The translations under genes were made by a program, and so were the position numbers. This document shows, one piece after another, positions 47,235 to 57,042 of a DNA stretch of 64,000 bases. Where the stretch lies: contig NZ_VLKE01000001.1 in the NCBI RefSeq assembly GCF_007830265.1, positions 1,798,001 through 1,862,000 on the forward strand, in the 5' to 3' direction. How positions within the stretch are numbered: position 1 is the first letter of the stretch; every line of letters starts with the position of its first letter. Under the pieces are notes generated by a model. The model was not told the DNA's origin. It worked only from the letters and a program-made list of their open reading frames with translations, and made no database searches. This DNA comes from Micromonospora olivasterospora (lineage in GTDB: Bacteria; Actinomycetota; Actinomycetes; Mycobacteriales; Micromonosporaceae).

Positions 47235-48175
47235 CCAGCTACGGCTACGCTGAGCGACTGAACGGGCTGACGGCGGCCGCCCGGGCCGCCCTCAACGAAC
47301 GGCTCGCCGCCCGCGGCCCGGCCGACGACGCGTCGAGGCTGGCGGTCCGCGGGGACGGAACGTCCCGGCGGCTGCGCAACCGGCCGCACCACAACGAGGC
47401 CCCGCCCCGTCCGGCCGCGCCCGGCGGCAACGGCGGCCGGGTCGCGCTGCCCGCCCGGCCGACCATGCCGGCGCAGGGCCGGCGCAGCGCCGACACGCCG
47501 CCGGCCACCGATCCGTCCACGACGGAGACGGCGGTGCTGCCGGCGGTGCCGGCCGCCGCGGCGACGGGCGGCGGGCAGACCGGCTACCCCAGCCGCCCCG
47601 ACCCCTCCGACCCGGCGACCGAGGTCTGGGCCCTCGTCGAGCGCGCCCAGGCCGGCGAGGCCGAGGCGTTCGGCCTGATCTACGACCGGTACGTCGACAC
47701 CGTCTTCCGGTTCGTCTACTTCCGGGTCGGCAACCGCCAGCTGGCCGAGGACCTCACGTCGGACACCTTCCTGCGCGCCCTCAAGCGGATCGGCAGTTTC
47801 ACCTGGCAGGGCCGGGACCTCGGCGCCTGGCTGGTCACGATCGCCCGGAACCTGGTCGCCGACCACTTCAAGTCCGGCCGCTACCGACTGGAGGTGACCA
47901 CCGGCGACGTGTTGGACGCCGACCGCGAGGACCGCGGGCCGGAGGGCAGCCCGGAGGCCGCGGTGGTCGAGCACATCACCAACGTCGCCCTGCTCACCGC
48001 CGTCAAGCAGCTCAACCCGGAGCAGCAGGAGTGCATCGTGCTGCGGTTCCTCCAGGGCTTCTCGGTGGCCGAGACCGCCCGGACGATGGGCAAGAACGAG
48101 GGCGCGATCAAGGCGTTGCAGTACCGCGCGGTTCGGGCGCTGGCCCGGCTGTTGCCCGACGGCTTCCAACCCTGA
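47231..48175 (+). CDS. bldN: ECF sigma factor, BldN-like, with N-terminal pro-sequence
   Basis: 314 residues from GTG 47231 (GGGGAGG upstream). A low-complexity N-terminal extension (1-128) precedes sigma2 (about 131-205: EAFGLIYDRYVDTVFRFVY, EDLTSDTFLRALKRI) and sigma4 (about 250-308: LTAVKQLNPEQQECIVLRFL, IKALQYRAVRALARLL). In Streptomyces, BldN is made as a proprotein with an extension of about 86 residues and controls aerial growth genes. The longer extension here is an observation, and processing is an inference. A DUF5667 membrane protein, the type that acts as BldN anti-sigma, is encoded downstream. Confidence 0.85.
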   Translation: MTSYGYAERLNGLTAAARAALNERLAARGPADDASRLAVRGDGTSRRLRNRPHHNEAPPRPAAPGGNGGRVALPARPTMPAQGRRSADTPPATDPSTTETAVLPAVPAAAATGGGQTGYPSRPDPSDPATEVWALVERAQAGEAEAFGLIYDRYVDTVFRFVYFRVGNRQLAEDLTSDTFLRALKRIGSFTWQGRDLGAWLVTIARNLVADHFKSGRYRLEVTTGDVLDADREDRGPEGSPEAAVVEHITNVALLTAVKQLNPEQQECIVLRFLQGFSVAETARTMGKNEGAIKALQYRAVRALARLLPDGFQP

Positions 48176-48177
48176 CC

Positions 48178-48210
48178 CGCGGCCGGCCGGCCTCGCGCCG
48201 GCCGGCCGCG
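48178..48210 (+). terminator. Strong hairpin directly after bldN
   Basis: A 14-bp perfect stem (48178-48191 with 48197-48210, GGCCGGCC core) with a 5-nt loop starts 3 bp after the bldN stop. It may separate bldN from the anti-sigma gene, whose start is 388 bp away. Confidence 0.75.
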
Positions 48211-48563
48211 GTCACCGTCCATCCGGTGCGGTCCAGCCCGGCCCGGCCCGCCGCGACGATCGCCCGACCCTGCGCCGCCCTCGGAGAGTCCGCTGCGGAC
48301 CGTGCGCCCGCCAGGCCAGCCACGCTCAGCAAGCCGTGACGGCGATCACTCTTCGTGATTTCGGCTCCGCCGGCCCCGTAACCCGTGCCCGGCGCGGAGC
48401 GTTGCTCCGGGTGCGACCGGTGGTTGCCCCGGCATCTCCCGGGCCCCACGGTCCGGACAGCGCGCCCGGCCACGGCCCCTTGCCCGCGTCGGCGCACGCT
48501 CGCACCGGTCGCTGGTGACGACAGCGGCCGACCGGCCGTGACCAGCGAGAGGAGGTGCCTGCG
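48211..48563. other. Intergenic region between bldN and DUF5667 gene
   Basis: 353 bp with no convincing coding frame. The last 15 bp hold the ribosome site GAGAGGAGG (48547-48555). A promoter for the DUF5667 gene is expected here. CGTGATTT and similar AT-richer patches near 48340-48365 are the only candidates, and I see no clear consensus. Confidence 0.45.
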
Positions 48564-49448
48564 GTGGACAGCGACCTCTTCTCCCGCCGGCGCGCCGAGC
48601 GCTTCGCGCAGCTTCTCGACGAAGCCAACGGCGGCCGGCGTCACCACGTCCGGTCCCGGGCCGACGACCAGCTCGCCGCGCTCGTCGCGGTCGCCCGGCA
48701 GGTCAGCGCCGATCCCCCGACCGTGGAGGTGGACCCGGGCTTCCGCACCGGGCTGCGCGCGATGCTCCTCGCCACGGCCGAACGGGAGGGCATCGGCGCC
48801 CCGGCGGCGGGCCAGCCCGAGCCGGCCGGCCAGCGCAGCGCCGTCGGCGCCGGCCAGCGGGGCTTCCTCCCGGCGGTGACCGCCCGCCGGGCTCGGGCCC
48901 GGGGCGCCATCCTGATCGGGGTGGCCGCCGGGGCCATCGCCGTCTCCGGCATCTCCGCCGCCAGCGAGAACGCCGTGCCGGGCGACGCCCTGTACGGGAT
49001 GAAGCGGTCGACGGAACGAGCCCAGCTCGCGCTGGCCAGCTCGGATCTCAGCCGGGGGCAGCTCTTCCTCGACTTCGCCCGTACCCGGCTCGGCGAGGCC
49101 GACGTGCTGCGCGGGGACCGGCTCGGCTTCGCGGCCGTCCTGGACGACATGGACTCCGACACCCGCCAGGGCGTACGCCTGCTGACCACGACGGCCGTGC
49201 AGCGTGCCGATCCCGCCGGCCTGGACGCGGTGGACACGTTCCTCGCCGGACAGCGCCGGGCGGTCGGCGGCCTGATCGACGGCGCCGGTCGGGCGGAGCG
49301 CGAGCGGGTCCGAGGCTCGCTGGCCCTGCTCGAGGCGATCCGCGAGCGCTCGGACGCCCTGCGGGCCGCCATCGGCTGCGGGCTGCCCGCCCCGGCGGCC
49401 AGCGACGCGCTCGGACCGACCCCCGGCACCTGCCCCGGCGATCGCTGA
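48564..49448 (+). CDS. rsbN: DUF5667 membrane protein, probable anti-sigma factor for BldN (RsbN-like)
   Basis: 294 residues from GTG 48564, 8 nt after GGAGG. A nearer GTG at 48555 overlaps the ribosome site and was rejected. A cytoplasmic helical part (1-112: SRRRAERFAQLLDEANGG, LAALVAVARQVSAD) is followed by one membrane helix (about 114-133, GAILIGVAAGAIAVSG). The outer DUF5667 domain has NAVPGDALYGMKRSTERAQL and helices with repeated Leu/Ala/Arg. RsbN of Streptomyces, of this family and next to bldN, holds BldN inactive. The same role is inferred here from family and position. Confidence 0.82.
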   Translation: MDSDLFSRRRAERFAQLLDEANGGRRHHVRSRADDQLAALVAVARQVSADPPTVEVDPGFRTGLRAMLLATAEREGIGAPAAGQPEPAGQRSAVGAGQRGFLPAVTARRARARGAILIGVAAGAIAVSGISAASENAVPGDALYGMKRSTERAQLALASSDLSRGQLFLDFARTRLGEADVLRGDRLGFAAVLDDMDSDTRQGVRLLTTTAVQRADPAGLDAVDTFLAGQRRAVGGLIDGAGRAERERVRGSLALLEAIRERSDALRAAIGCGLPAPAASDALGPTPGTCPGDR

Positions 49449-49560
49449 GCGGCCCTCCTCCTTCTCGGTCACACTTCCCCGTCGGCCCGCCCCGGGCGCG
49501 GCCAGGTCCGGCTACCCTCGCGGGAGGCACGACTCGGGGTCGTCGAGCGAGGGAGGTCGC

Positions 49561-50430
49561 GTGGCCCGCACCCGAAAGGTCACGGTCAGCGTCGACGCCC
49601 ACGGTCACACCGCCGGCTGGGCGGAGGCCGACGCGACCCCGGCCGCTCCCGACCCGGACGCCGCGGCCTTCTTCGACGTGGACAACACGATGATGCAGGG
49701 CGCGTCGATCTACTGGTTCGCCCGGGGGCTCGCCGCCCGCAACTACTTCACCACGGGCGACCTGGCTCGCTTCGCCTGGCAGCAGCTGCGCTTCCGGGTC
49801 CTCGCCACCGAGCACGCCGGGGACATGTCGCAGGCCAAGGAGGCCGCCCTCGCGTTCATCGAGGGCTGGCGGGTCGACGACGTGGAACGACTCGCCGAGG
49901 AGATCTTCGACGAGCTGATGGCCCCACGAATCTGGGCCGGCACCCGCCGGCTGGCGCAGCGCCACCTGAACGCCGGGGAGCGGGTCTGGTTGGTCAGCGC
50001 CGCCCCCGTGGAGATCGGCCGGGTGATCGCGTCCCGGCTCGGGTTGACCGGGGCGATCGGCACGGTGGCCGAGGTGGTCGACGGGGCGTACACGGGGCGG
50101 CTGGTCGGCGACCTGATGCACGGGCCGGCCAAGGCAGAGGCGGTCACCCAGCTCGCCGCCGTCGAGGGGCTGGACCTGTCCCGCTGCGTCGCCTACAGCG
50201 ACTCCGCGAACGACCTGCCGATGCTTTCCACGGTCGGGCGGGCGGTCGCGGTCAACCCGGACGCCGCCCTGCTGCGGCAGGCGCGGCAGCGGGGTTGGGA
50301 GGTGCGGGACTTCCGCACGGGCCGGCGGGCCGTCAGGATCGCCGTGCCGTCGACGGCCGCGGCCGGGCTGGTCGCCGGCGCGGTCACCGCCGGGCTCGCG
50401 CTGCAACGCCGCCGAGCGCTGAGCCGGTAG
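49561..50430 (+). CDS. HAD-IB phosphatase (SerB-like)
   Basis: 289 residues, GTG 49561 after GAGGGAGGT. Motif I FFDVDNTMMQGASIYWFARG (Asp nucleophile, D-x-D), motif II Ser in VWLVSAAPVEIG, Lys in GPAKAEAV and motif IV YSDSANDLPML. This is the HAD-IB subfamily that includes phosphoserine phosphatase and SerB1-like proteins. A short C-terminal hydrophobic segment (TAAAGLVAGAVTAGLAL, about 265-281) with a basic end could attach it to the membrane. Converges with the acyltransferase gene. Confidence 0.88.
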   Translation: MARTRKVTVSVDAHGHTAGWAEADATPAAPDPDAAAFFDVDNTMMQGASIYWFARGLAARNYFTTGDLARFAWQQLRFRVLATEHAGDMSQAKEAALAFIEGWRVDDVERLAEEIFDELMAPRIWAGTRRLAQRHLNAGERVWLVSAAPVEIGRVIASRLGLTGAIGTVAEVVDGAYTGRLVGDLMHGPAKAEAVTQLAAVEGLDLSRCVAYSDSANDLPMLSTVGRAVAVNPDAALLRQARQRGWEVRDFRTGRRAVRIAVPSTAAAGLVAGAVTAGLALQRRRALSR

Positions 50431-50470
50431 CCGGGGCCTGCGGCGCCGGGGATCGGTGGCGCCCCAGCGG

Positions 50471-51523
50471 TCAGGGGCCGAACGGGTCCGGGCGGCGTTC
50501 GAGCAGGCTGTGCAGGGTCTGCTGGATGGTCTCCCGCACCTGGTCGGCCAGGTTGAACACGACCAGCGGGTCGTCGGCCGAGTCGGTCAGGTGCGCGGTC
50601 GGGATCGGCGGGCAGAACTCGATCAGCCACTTGCTCGGCAGCGGCACCAGGCCCAGCGGCCCCAGCCACGGGAACGTCGGCGTCACGGGGAAATACGGAA
50701 GTTTGAGCAGCCGCGCCAGCGGCTTGATGTCGGCGAGCATCGGATAGATCTCCTCGCCGCCGACGATGGCGACCGGCACGATCGGGGTGCCGGTGCGCAG
50801 CGCGGCCGAGACGAAGCCGCCCCGGCCGAAGCGTTGCAGCTTGTAGCGGTCGGCGTAGAGCTTGCCGACGCCCTTGAACCCCTCGGGGAAGACGCCGACC
50901 AGTTCGCCGGAGCGCAGCAGCCGCTCCGCGTCCGGGTTGCAGGCGACCGTGGCGCCGGTCTTGCGGGCGATCTCGGACATCACCGGCATCCGGAACACCA
51001 GGTCGGCGCCGAGCAGCCGCAGGTAGCGGCGGGCCGGGTGCTGGTCGTGCAGGGCGGCGGAGAGGATCAGCGCGTCCAGCGCCACCGTGCCCGAGTGGTT
51101 GCCGACCACCAGCCCGGCGCCGTCCGCCGGGACGTGTTCCAGGCCGGTGACCTCGGTGCGGAACCAGTCCCGGTAGAGCAGCCGCAGCAGCGGGTGGAAC
51201 ACGCTGTCGGTCAATTCCGGGTCGAAGCCGAACTCGTCCACCTCGTAGTCGCCGCTCAGCCGGCGGCGCAGGAACGCCAGCCCGGACGCCACCCGGCGGT
51301 CCCACACGTCGCCGGGCCGGTCCGGCACGGCCGGCTCGCGCGGGCCGGGCTCCGCCGGCCGCTCCGGCGCCGGGCTCGGCTCGGGAGCGTCGCCCGCGGC
51401 CTGCGGGGCGGGGTGATGGCCGTTGCGCCGCGCCGGCTCCGCGTCCGGCCCGGCCACGGTCAGCGGTACGTCGTACCGGCCGCCGGCCCCGGCGCGCCCG
51501 CGCTCCTCGTCCGACCCGCTCAC
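50471..51523 (-). CDS. 1-acyl-glycerol-3-phosphate-type acyltransferase (PlsC family)
   Basis: 350 residues from GTG 51523. A disordered Pro/Glu-rich N-terminus (1-75) precedes the acyltransferase domain: catalytic H-x4-D in VVGNHSGTVALDALIL, glycerol-phosphate motif VGVFPEGFKGVGK and VPVAIVGGEEIYPM. It transfers an acyl chain to a phospholipid precursor or related alcohol at the membrane. It overlaps the epimerase stop by 4 nt. The pair matches Rv0502-Rv0501 of M. tuberculosis. Confidence 0.9.
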   Translation of the reverse strand: MSGSDEERGRAGAGGRYDVPLTVAGPDAEPARRNGHHPAPQAAGDAPEPSPAPERPAEPGPREPAVPDRPGDVWDRRVASGLAFLRRRLSGDYEVDEFGFDPELTDSVFHPLLRLLYRDWFRTEVTGLEHVPADGAGLVVGNHSGTVALDALILSAALHDQHPARRYLRLLGADLVFRMPVMSEIARKTGATVACNPDAERLLRSGELVGVFPEGFKGVGKLYADRYKLQRFGRGGFVSAALRTGTPIVPVAIVGGEEIYPMLADIKPLARLLKLPYFPVTPTFPWLGPLGLVPLPSKWLIEFCPPIPTAHLTDSADDPLVVFNLADQVRETIQQTLHSLLERRPDPFGP

Positions 51524-52602
51524 CGCTGCTCCCGCACGGCCGCACGCACCTGGCGGATGCCGTCGAGGACAGCCTGCTCGGCGGCGGCCAACCGGCTCCG
51601 GGTCAGCACGGCACGGCCGGAGTGGGCGTGGATGAACTCGTCGAAGGCGGCGACGGTGGAGCGGGGTGTGAAGCCGAACTCCCGCTCCAGCGCGCCGATG
51701 TCGACCACCCGCCCGTGCACGAACAGGTCGACCTGGTCCAGGCCGTAGCGGCCGAAGCCGAGGCTGCGGGCCAGCGCGACGGCCCCGGACAGGCCCGGTT
51801 CGAGCACCGGTACGCCCACCCGGCCGGCCCGCCGGATCGCCTGGGACAGCGAGAGCACCCCCGGGCCGGCGACGTTGTACGTCCCCGGATGCTCCTCCGC
51901 GACGGACCGGTGCAGCACCTCCAACGCGTCGTCGAAGTGGACGAACTGCAAGCGGGGGTCGCGCCCGAGGACCGTCGGCACGACGGGTTGGGCGAAGTAG
52001 CGGGTCAGCGTGGTGTCGGCGGTGGAGCCGATGAACGGGGCGAACCGCAGCACGGTGGCCGTGACGTCGGGGCGACGGCGGCGGAAGCCGCGGACGTACC
52101 CCTCGATGTCGAGAATGTCACGGCCGAAGCCGCCGCGCGGCACCTCGCGCGGCTCGGTCTCCTCGGTGAAGACCGCCGGGTCGCGGAACGACGCGCCGTA
52201 CGCGGCGGTCGACGAGCGGACGACGAGCTTGCGCAGCCGGGGCGCCCGCTGGCAGGCGGCGAGCAACTGCATGGTGCCGATGACGTTCTGCTCCTTCATC
52301 GCCGCGCGCCCGCCCTGCTGCGGGTCGGGGGCGGTGACGAGGGCGAGGTGGACCACGGCGTCGACGTCGAGGTCGGCGAGGAGGCCGCCGAGCGAGCCGA
52401 GGTCGATCCGGATCCGCTCGACCCGGTCGAGCAGGCCGGCGAGCTCGGGGTTGGGGGCCGCCGGGTCGACGCCGATCACCCGCTCGATCCGCGCGTCGGC
52501 GGCGAGCCGGGCGGCGACGTGCGCCCCGAGGTAGCGACCGACCCCGGTGACGACGACCACCCCCGGGGCACCTGGGGTGCCACCGGGGGTCATGTCGCGC
52601 AC
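51520..52602 (-). CDS. Extended SDR: NAD-dependent epimerase/dehydratase
   Basis: 360 residues. The N-terminal nucleotide fold is VVVTGVGRYLGAHVAARL (the glycine motif is TGxxxxLG). DVDAVVHLAL follows, the active-site Ser/Thr lies in VVRSSTAAYGAS, and Y175-region motif variants such as ILDIEGYVRGFRRR follow. The canonical YxxxK is not obvious, so redox activity is uncertain. GalE2-like proteins of this block also vary. Co-transcribed with the acyltransferase. It may act on an envelope sugar nucleotide or lipid. Confidence 0.82.
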   Translation of the reverse strand: MRDMTPGGTPGAPGVVVVTGVGRYLGAHVAARLAADARIERVIGVDPAAPNPELAGLLDRVERIRIDLGSLGGLLADLDVDAVVHLALVTAPDPQQGGRAAMKEQNVIGTMQLLAACQRAPRLRKLVVRSSTAAYGASFRDPAVFTEETEPREVPRGGFGRDILDIEGYVRGFRRRRPDVTATVLRFAPFIGSTADTTLTRYFAQPVVPTVLGRDPRLQFVHFDDALEVLHRSVAEEHPGTYNVAGPGVLSLSQAIRRAGRVGVPVLEPGLSGAVALARSLGFGRYGLDQVDLFVHGRVVDIGALEREFGFTPRSTVAAFDEFIHAHSGRAVLTRSRLAAAEQAVLDGIRQVRAAVREQR

Positions 52603-52708
52603 CTACCTCGACAGGCGGGATCGAGCCGGGACGACCACGGCCTGATCACCTGAGCCTCCGAGGGTCGACAGTGGCAGGTGGCGGGGTGCCGGGCGGACCC
52701 GGCCCCGG

Positions 52709-52810
52709 TCACTTGCCGAGACGGCGACGCTGGACGCGGGTCTTGCGCAGCAGCTTGCGGTGCTTCTTCTTAGCCATGCGCTTGCGGCGCTTCTTGACCA
52801 CCGAGCCCAT
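52709..52810 (-). CDS. Ribosomal protein bS22 (AURKAIP1/COX24 domain), 33 residues
   Basis: ATG 52810 to TGA 52709 encodes a very basic peptide: [20 protein letters not shown], then [13 protein letters not shown]. It is the actinobacterial bS22/AURKAIP1-COX24 protein, a small subunit protein of the ribosome seen in mycobacterial structures. The neighbourhood (HTH gene 220 bp upstream, epimerase downstream) is the standard one (Rv0500A, Rv0500B, Rv0501). It is missed by length filters. Confidence 0.92.
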   Translation of the reverse strand: MGSVVKKRRKRMAKKKHRKLLRKTRVQRRRLGK

Positions 52811-52946
52811 ACGACAGCCTTTCGATGCAACGTGCGGGGCGGACCGGGTGACACCACGCCGTGGCGTCGACGACCGCTTGCGGACAACGGACCGGACCAG
52901 CTGGCGGGCGGCGGGCGCACCGGTGTGCGGTCACGGTCGGAGTACC

Positions 52947-52976
52947 AGGGTAGCGGCAGAGCGTCGGCGCGACCAA
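52947..52976 (-). promoter_or_regulatory. Candidate promoter of bS22
   Basis: On the minus strand: TTGGTC (52971-52976), an 18-nt spacer and TACCCT (52947-52952), giving a leader of about 130 nt before ATG 52810. The -10 is good for a high-GC actinomycete, but the -35 matches only in TTG. Confidence 0.45.
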
Positions 52977-53030
52977 CGCGCCCCCGCCGATGCCCGTTAC
53001 GTCGCACTCGGCGGGTTCGTCGGCCCGGGG

Positions 53031-53240
53031 TCAGGCGGTCTCCTGAAAGGCGCCGCGCAGATACTCGTGGACCGCGTGCTCGGGCACCCGGAACGACCGG
53101 CCGACCCGCACGGCGGTCAGCTCGCCGCTGTGCACCAGGCGGTAGACCGTCATCTTCGACACCCGCATGACCGCCGCCACCTCGGCGACGGTCAGGAACT
53201 TGACCTCCGACAGCCGACCGTCGGACTGCGACCCGGCCAT
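53031..53240 (-). CDS. BldC/excisionase-like helix-turn-helix protein
   Basis: 69 residues. A single MerR/excisionase-type HTH: VKFLTVAEVAAVMRVSKMTV, then YRLVHSGELTAVRVGRSFRV and a C-terminal helix. These small DNA-binding proteins act as sporulation regulators or nucleoid proteins. The homologue in M. tuberculosis is Rv0500A. Conserved next to bS22. It may autoregulate. Its role in this strain is unproven. Confidence 0.87.
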   Translation of the reverse strand: MAGSQSDGRLSEVKFLTVAEVAAVMRVSKMTVYRLVHSGELTAVRVGRSFRVPEHAVHEYLRGAFQETA

Positions 53241-53424
53241 GGCTCACCGACCCCATCCCATGCCCGGCGCGTGCCCCCGGACAGGGACTCCCGCCCCGAC
53301 GGGCTACGCGCGTGTTACCAGTACGGTAGCGGGACGGTTGTGACCGGCGCGATCCCTTCGTGCAACTGATCATGCTTCGATGGGTGATTCCACGCTCGTG
53401 ACCTGGGAACATCCGCCCGGTTGC

Positions 53425-53447
53425 GCCGGGTGTCTTAATTACCCGGC
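53425..53447 (-). terminator. Hairpin after the MacB-like permease
   Basis: GCCGGGT (53425-53431) pairs with ACCCGGC (53441-53447) around the AT-rich loop GTCTTAATT. It lies 16 bp past the permease stop and upstream of the HTH gene, so it isolates the two units. Confidence 0.65.
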
Positions 53448-53462
53448 GTGGCCAGGCCCCGT

Positions 53463-54643
53463 TCACTCGGCGCGCAGCGCCACCACCGGGTCCAGCCGGC
53501 CGGCCCGCTGGGCGGGCACCACCCCGAACACGATGCCGACCGTCGCCGAAACGCCGAACGCGAGCGCCAGCGACCACCAGGTGACCGCCGCCGGGACCGG
53601 GGACAGGGCCGCCACCAGCAGCGCCGCGCCCACGCCCAGCGCCATGCCGGTCACCCCGCCGACCGTGGTCAGCAGCACCGCCTCCAGCAGGAACTGCACG
53701 CCGATGTCGCGCGGCCGGGCGCCGACCGCCTTGCGCAGGCCGATCTCCCGGGTCCGTTCCCGGACCGAGACGAGCATGATGTTGGAGACGCCGACCCCGC
53801 CGACCAGCAGCGAGATCCCGGCGATGGCGGCCAGCACGCCGGTGAGCACCCCGAGGATGTCGCCGAGCACCCCGAGGATCTGCTGCTGGGTGACGGCGCT
53901 GAACTCGGCGTCCGGGTGTCGCCGGGTCAACTCGGCGACGATCCGGTCGCCCAGCTCGCCGATCCGTTCCCGGTCCGGGGCCTTGACGGCGATGCCGTCG
54001 ATCCGCTGCGTGCCGTAGAGCCGGTGCGCGGCCGTGACCGGGATGTGCACCTCGTCGTCCCGGTCGACGCCGAGGCTCTGGCCCAGGGAGGCGAACACGC
54101 CGATCACCCGGAACCGCACCCCGGCGATGGCCACCTGCTGGCCGATCGGGTCCCGGTCGGGAAACAGGGCGGCCGCCACGGCGGCGCCGAGCACCGCGAC
54201 CCGGCGGCTGGTGGCCACGTCGGAGGCGGTGAGGTAGGCGCCCCGGCCGACCGGGCGGGTGAACACCCGCGGGGTGGTCTCCAGCACCCCCTGGACGGTG
54301 GTGAAGTCGGCGCGGTTGCCGGCCCGGACCGTCTCGCCGGAGGCGACGGTGACGGCCACCCGGCCCGGGTCGCCGACCACCCGCCCCACCGCGTCCACGT
54401 CCGCGAGCGACAGCCGGGACACCGCCGGGGCGGCCCCGAAGTCGAGCCGCCCGGGTACCACCACCAGCAGGTTGGAGCCAAGGCCCTCGACCTGCTGCTC
54501 GACCTCCCGCTTCGCGCCCGTGCCGACGGCCACCAGCACGACCACCGAGGCCACCCCGATGATCACCCCGAGCATGGTGAGGGCGCTGCGCATCCGGTTG
54601 GCACGCAGCGCGTCCCACGCCACCCGCCACGCCTCGGCCACCC

Positions 54644-54647
<4 letters not shown>
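53463..54647 (-). CDS. MacB/FtsX-type ABC transporter permease
   Basis: 394 residues. N-terminal membrane helix (MRSALTMLGVIIGVASVVVLVAVG), a large extracytoplasmic MacB_PCD domain (about 45-270) and three C-terminal helices including LAAIAGISLLVGGVGVSNIMLVSVRERTREIG, the FtsX signature (abbreviated). Mechanotransmission-type transporter that drives export of small peptides, antibiotics or lipoproteins. Last gene of a three-gene operon, GTG overlap of 4 nt with the ATPase gene. Confidence 0.9.
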
Positions 54648-55569
<922 letters not shown>

Positions 55570-55573
<4 letters not shown>

Positions 55574-57003
55574 CGCACCTCCTGGCCGGCGCGGACCTGG
55601 TCGGTGCCGCGCACCACCACCCGCTCGCCGGCCGCCACCCCGTCGACGATCTGCACCAGATCCTGCCCCTGGACGCCCACCGTCACCGCCGCCCGCGCGG
55701 CGTGGCCGTCCCGGACCACCCAGACCGCGTCCCGGCCGTCGGCGGAGAACACCGCCGAGGCGGGGACGGTCACCGCGTCGGCCGCCTCCCGGACCCGCAG
55801 GTGAACGACGGCGTTCATGCCGGGCCGGGGCGTGGGGGCGGCTCCTTCTCCGGGCTCGGTCCTGGTTTCGGTCCCGGCTTCGGCCCCGGTCCCGCCGAAC
55901 CGGCCGGCGCCGAGGGCCAGCCGCACCCGGTACGAGACGCCACCGCGCGCCGAGGTCGTCGGCAGCACGTCCACCGAGCGGACCGTCGCGTCGTACGTCG
56001 CGCCGGTCACCGCGTCCAACTCGACCGTGGCGACGAGGCCGGGGCGGACCAGAAGAATGTCGGTCTCGTCCACCTCGGCGAGCAGGCCCAGCGCGCCGGT
56101 GTCCACGATGGTCAGCACCGGCGTACCGGCGGTCACCCGGCCGCCGGCGGACACGGCGTCGTCCACGCCCGGCGGCGGGCCGCCCTGGGCGGGGGCGAGC
56201 ACGGACGGGTCGATCCCGGCCGCCGCGCCGCCGGACTGGCCGAGCAGCCCCGCCAGGGCCTCGGGCGGGAGGCCGGAGGAGGCCCGGGTGCCGCCGGGCT
56301 GCACCACCCCGGCGATCGGGGCGCGCAGCGTCAACGCGTCGACGGCCGCCTTCGCCAGGTCGTACGCCTGCTGGGCCTGGACCCGCTGCGCGGCGGACAA
56401 CGCGCCGACCGCGGAGTTCAGCCCGCCGATCCCCCGCCGCACCGCCCGGACGGCCTCGTCGGCGGCGCGCGCGGCGGCGGCGTACTGCTTCCGGGCGCTG
56501 CGGACCTGGGCCAGCAACGCGTCGCGCACCCTCGGGTCGCTGATCTTCTCGGCGGCGGCCTGCGCCCCGTCGAACGCCTCGGCGGCGGCCCGGTCGGTGC
56601 CCCGCCGGCTGCCGCCCAGGTCGCCGACGGAGATCCCGCCCCCGGCCCGCCTCGCGGCGGCCAGCGCCTCCCGGGCCTGGCGGAGCCGGTCCCGCGCGGA
56701 CGGCGAGTCGACGACGGCGAGCACCTGGCCGCGCCTCACCCGCTGCCCGGGCTGGACGCGCAGGCTGGCCAGGGTGCCGTCGGCGGGGGCGGTGAGCGTG
56801 GCGGCGGCCCGGGCGGTGACGGTCGCCGGGGCGTCGATCACCTCGGCGACCGTGGACCGCTGCGCGGTCGCCGCGGCGACCGGGGGCTCCTCGTCGCCGC
56901 AGGAGGCGGCGGTGGTGGCGGTGAGGACGGTGACGGCGATCAGGGCGGTGAGCAGGCGGGGCCGCGTGGCTGCGCGCAGCCGCGGCTGGTCGGTGCGGCG
57001 CAC
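55570..57003 (-). CDS. MacA/RND-type membrane fusion (adaptor) protein
   Basis: 477 residues from GTG 57003. A signal-like start with Cys (LIAVTVLTATTAASCGDEEP) suggests a lipoprotein or signal anchor. Biotinyl-lipoyl halves (VTARAAATLTAPADGTLASL and LTLRAPIAGVVQPGG) flank a helical hairpin (about 95-205, RLRQAREALAAARRA to KQYAAAARAADEAVRA). A beta barrel follows (VEDETDILLVRPGLVATVEL region) with the C-terminal domain VVVRGTDQVRAGQEVR. An adaptor for the permease and ATPase. In a Gram-positive it would bridge to the outer face of the membrane only. Confidence 0.87.
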
Positions 57004-57042
57004 CGCATCGATGCTATGAGGGCGCCGCCACCGGCACCAGGG

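Noticed and set aside
50431..50470. Terminator between the HAD phosphatase and acyltransferase genes (GGCGCC...GGCGCC)
   Set aside because: The 6-bp arms are a common GC palindrome and the stem is weak. Not distinguishable from background.
53241..53424. Promoter of the BldC-like gene with a TACCGT/TACTGG -10 element
   Set aside because: Several TA-containing hexamers occur (near 53310-53330) but none has a -35 at a fitting distance, so no call was made.
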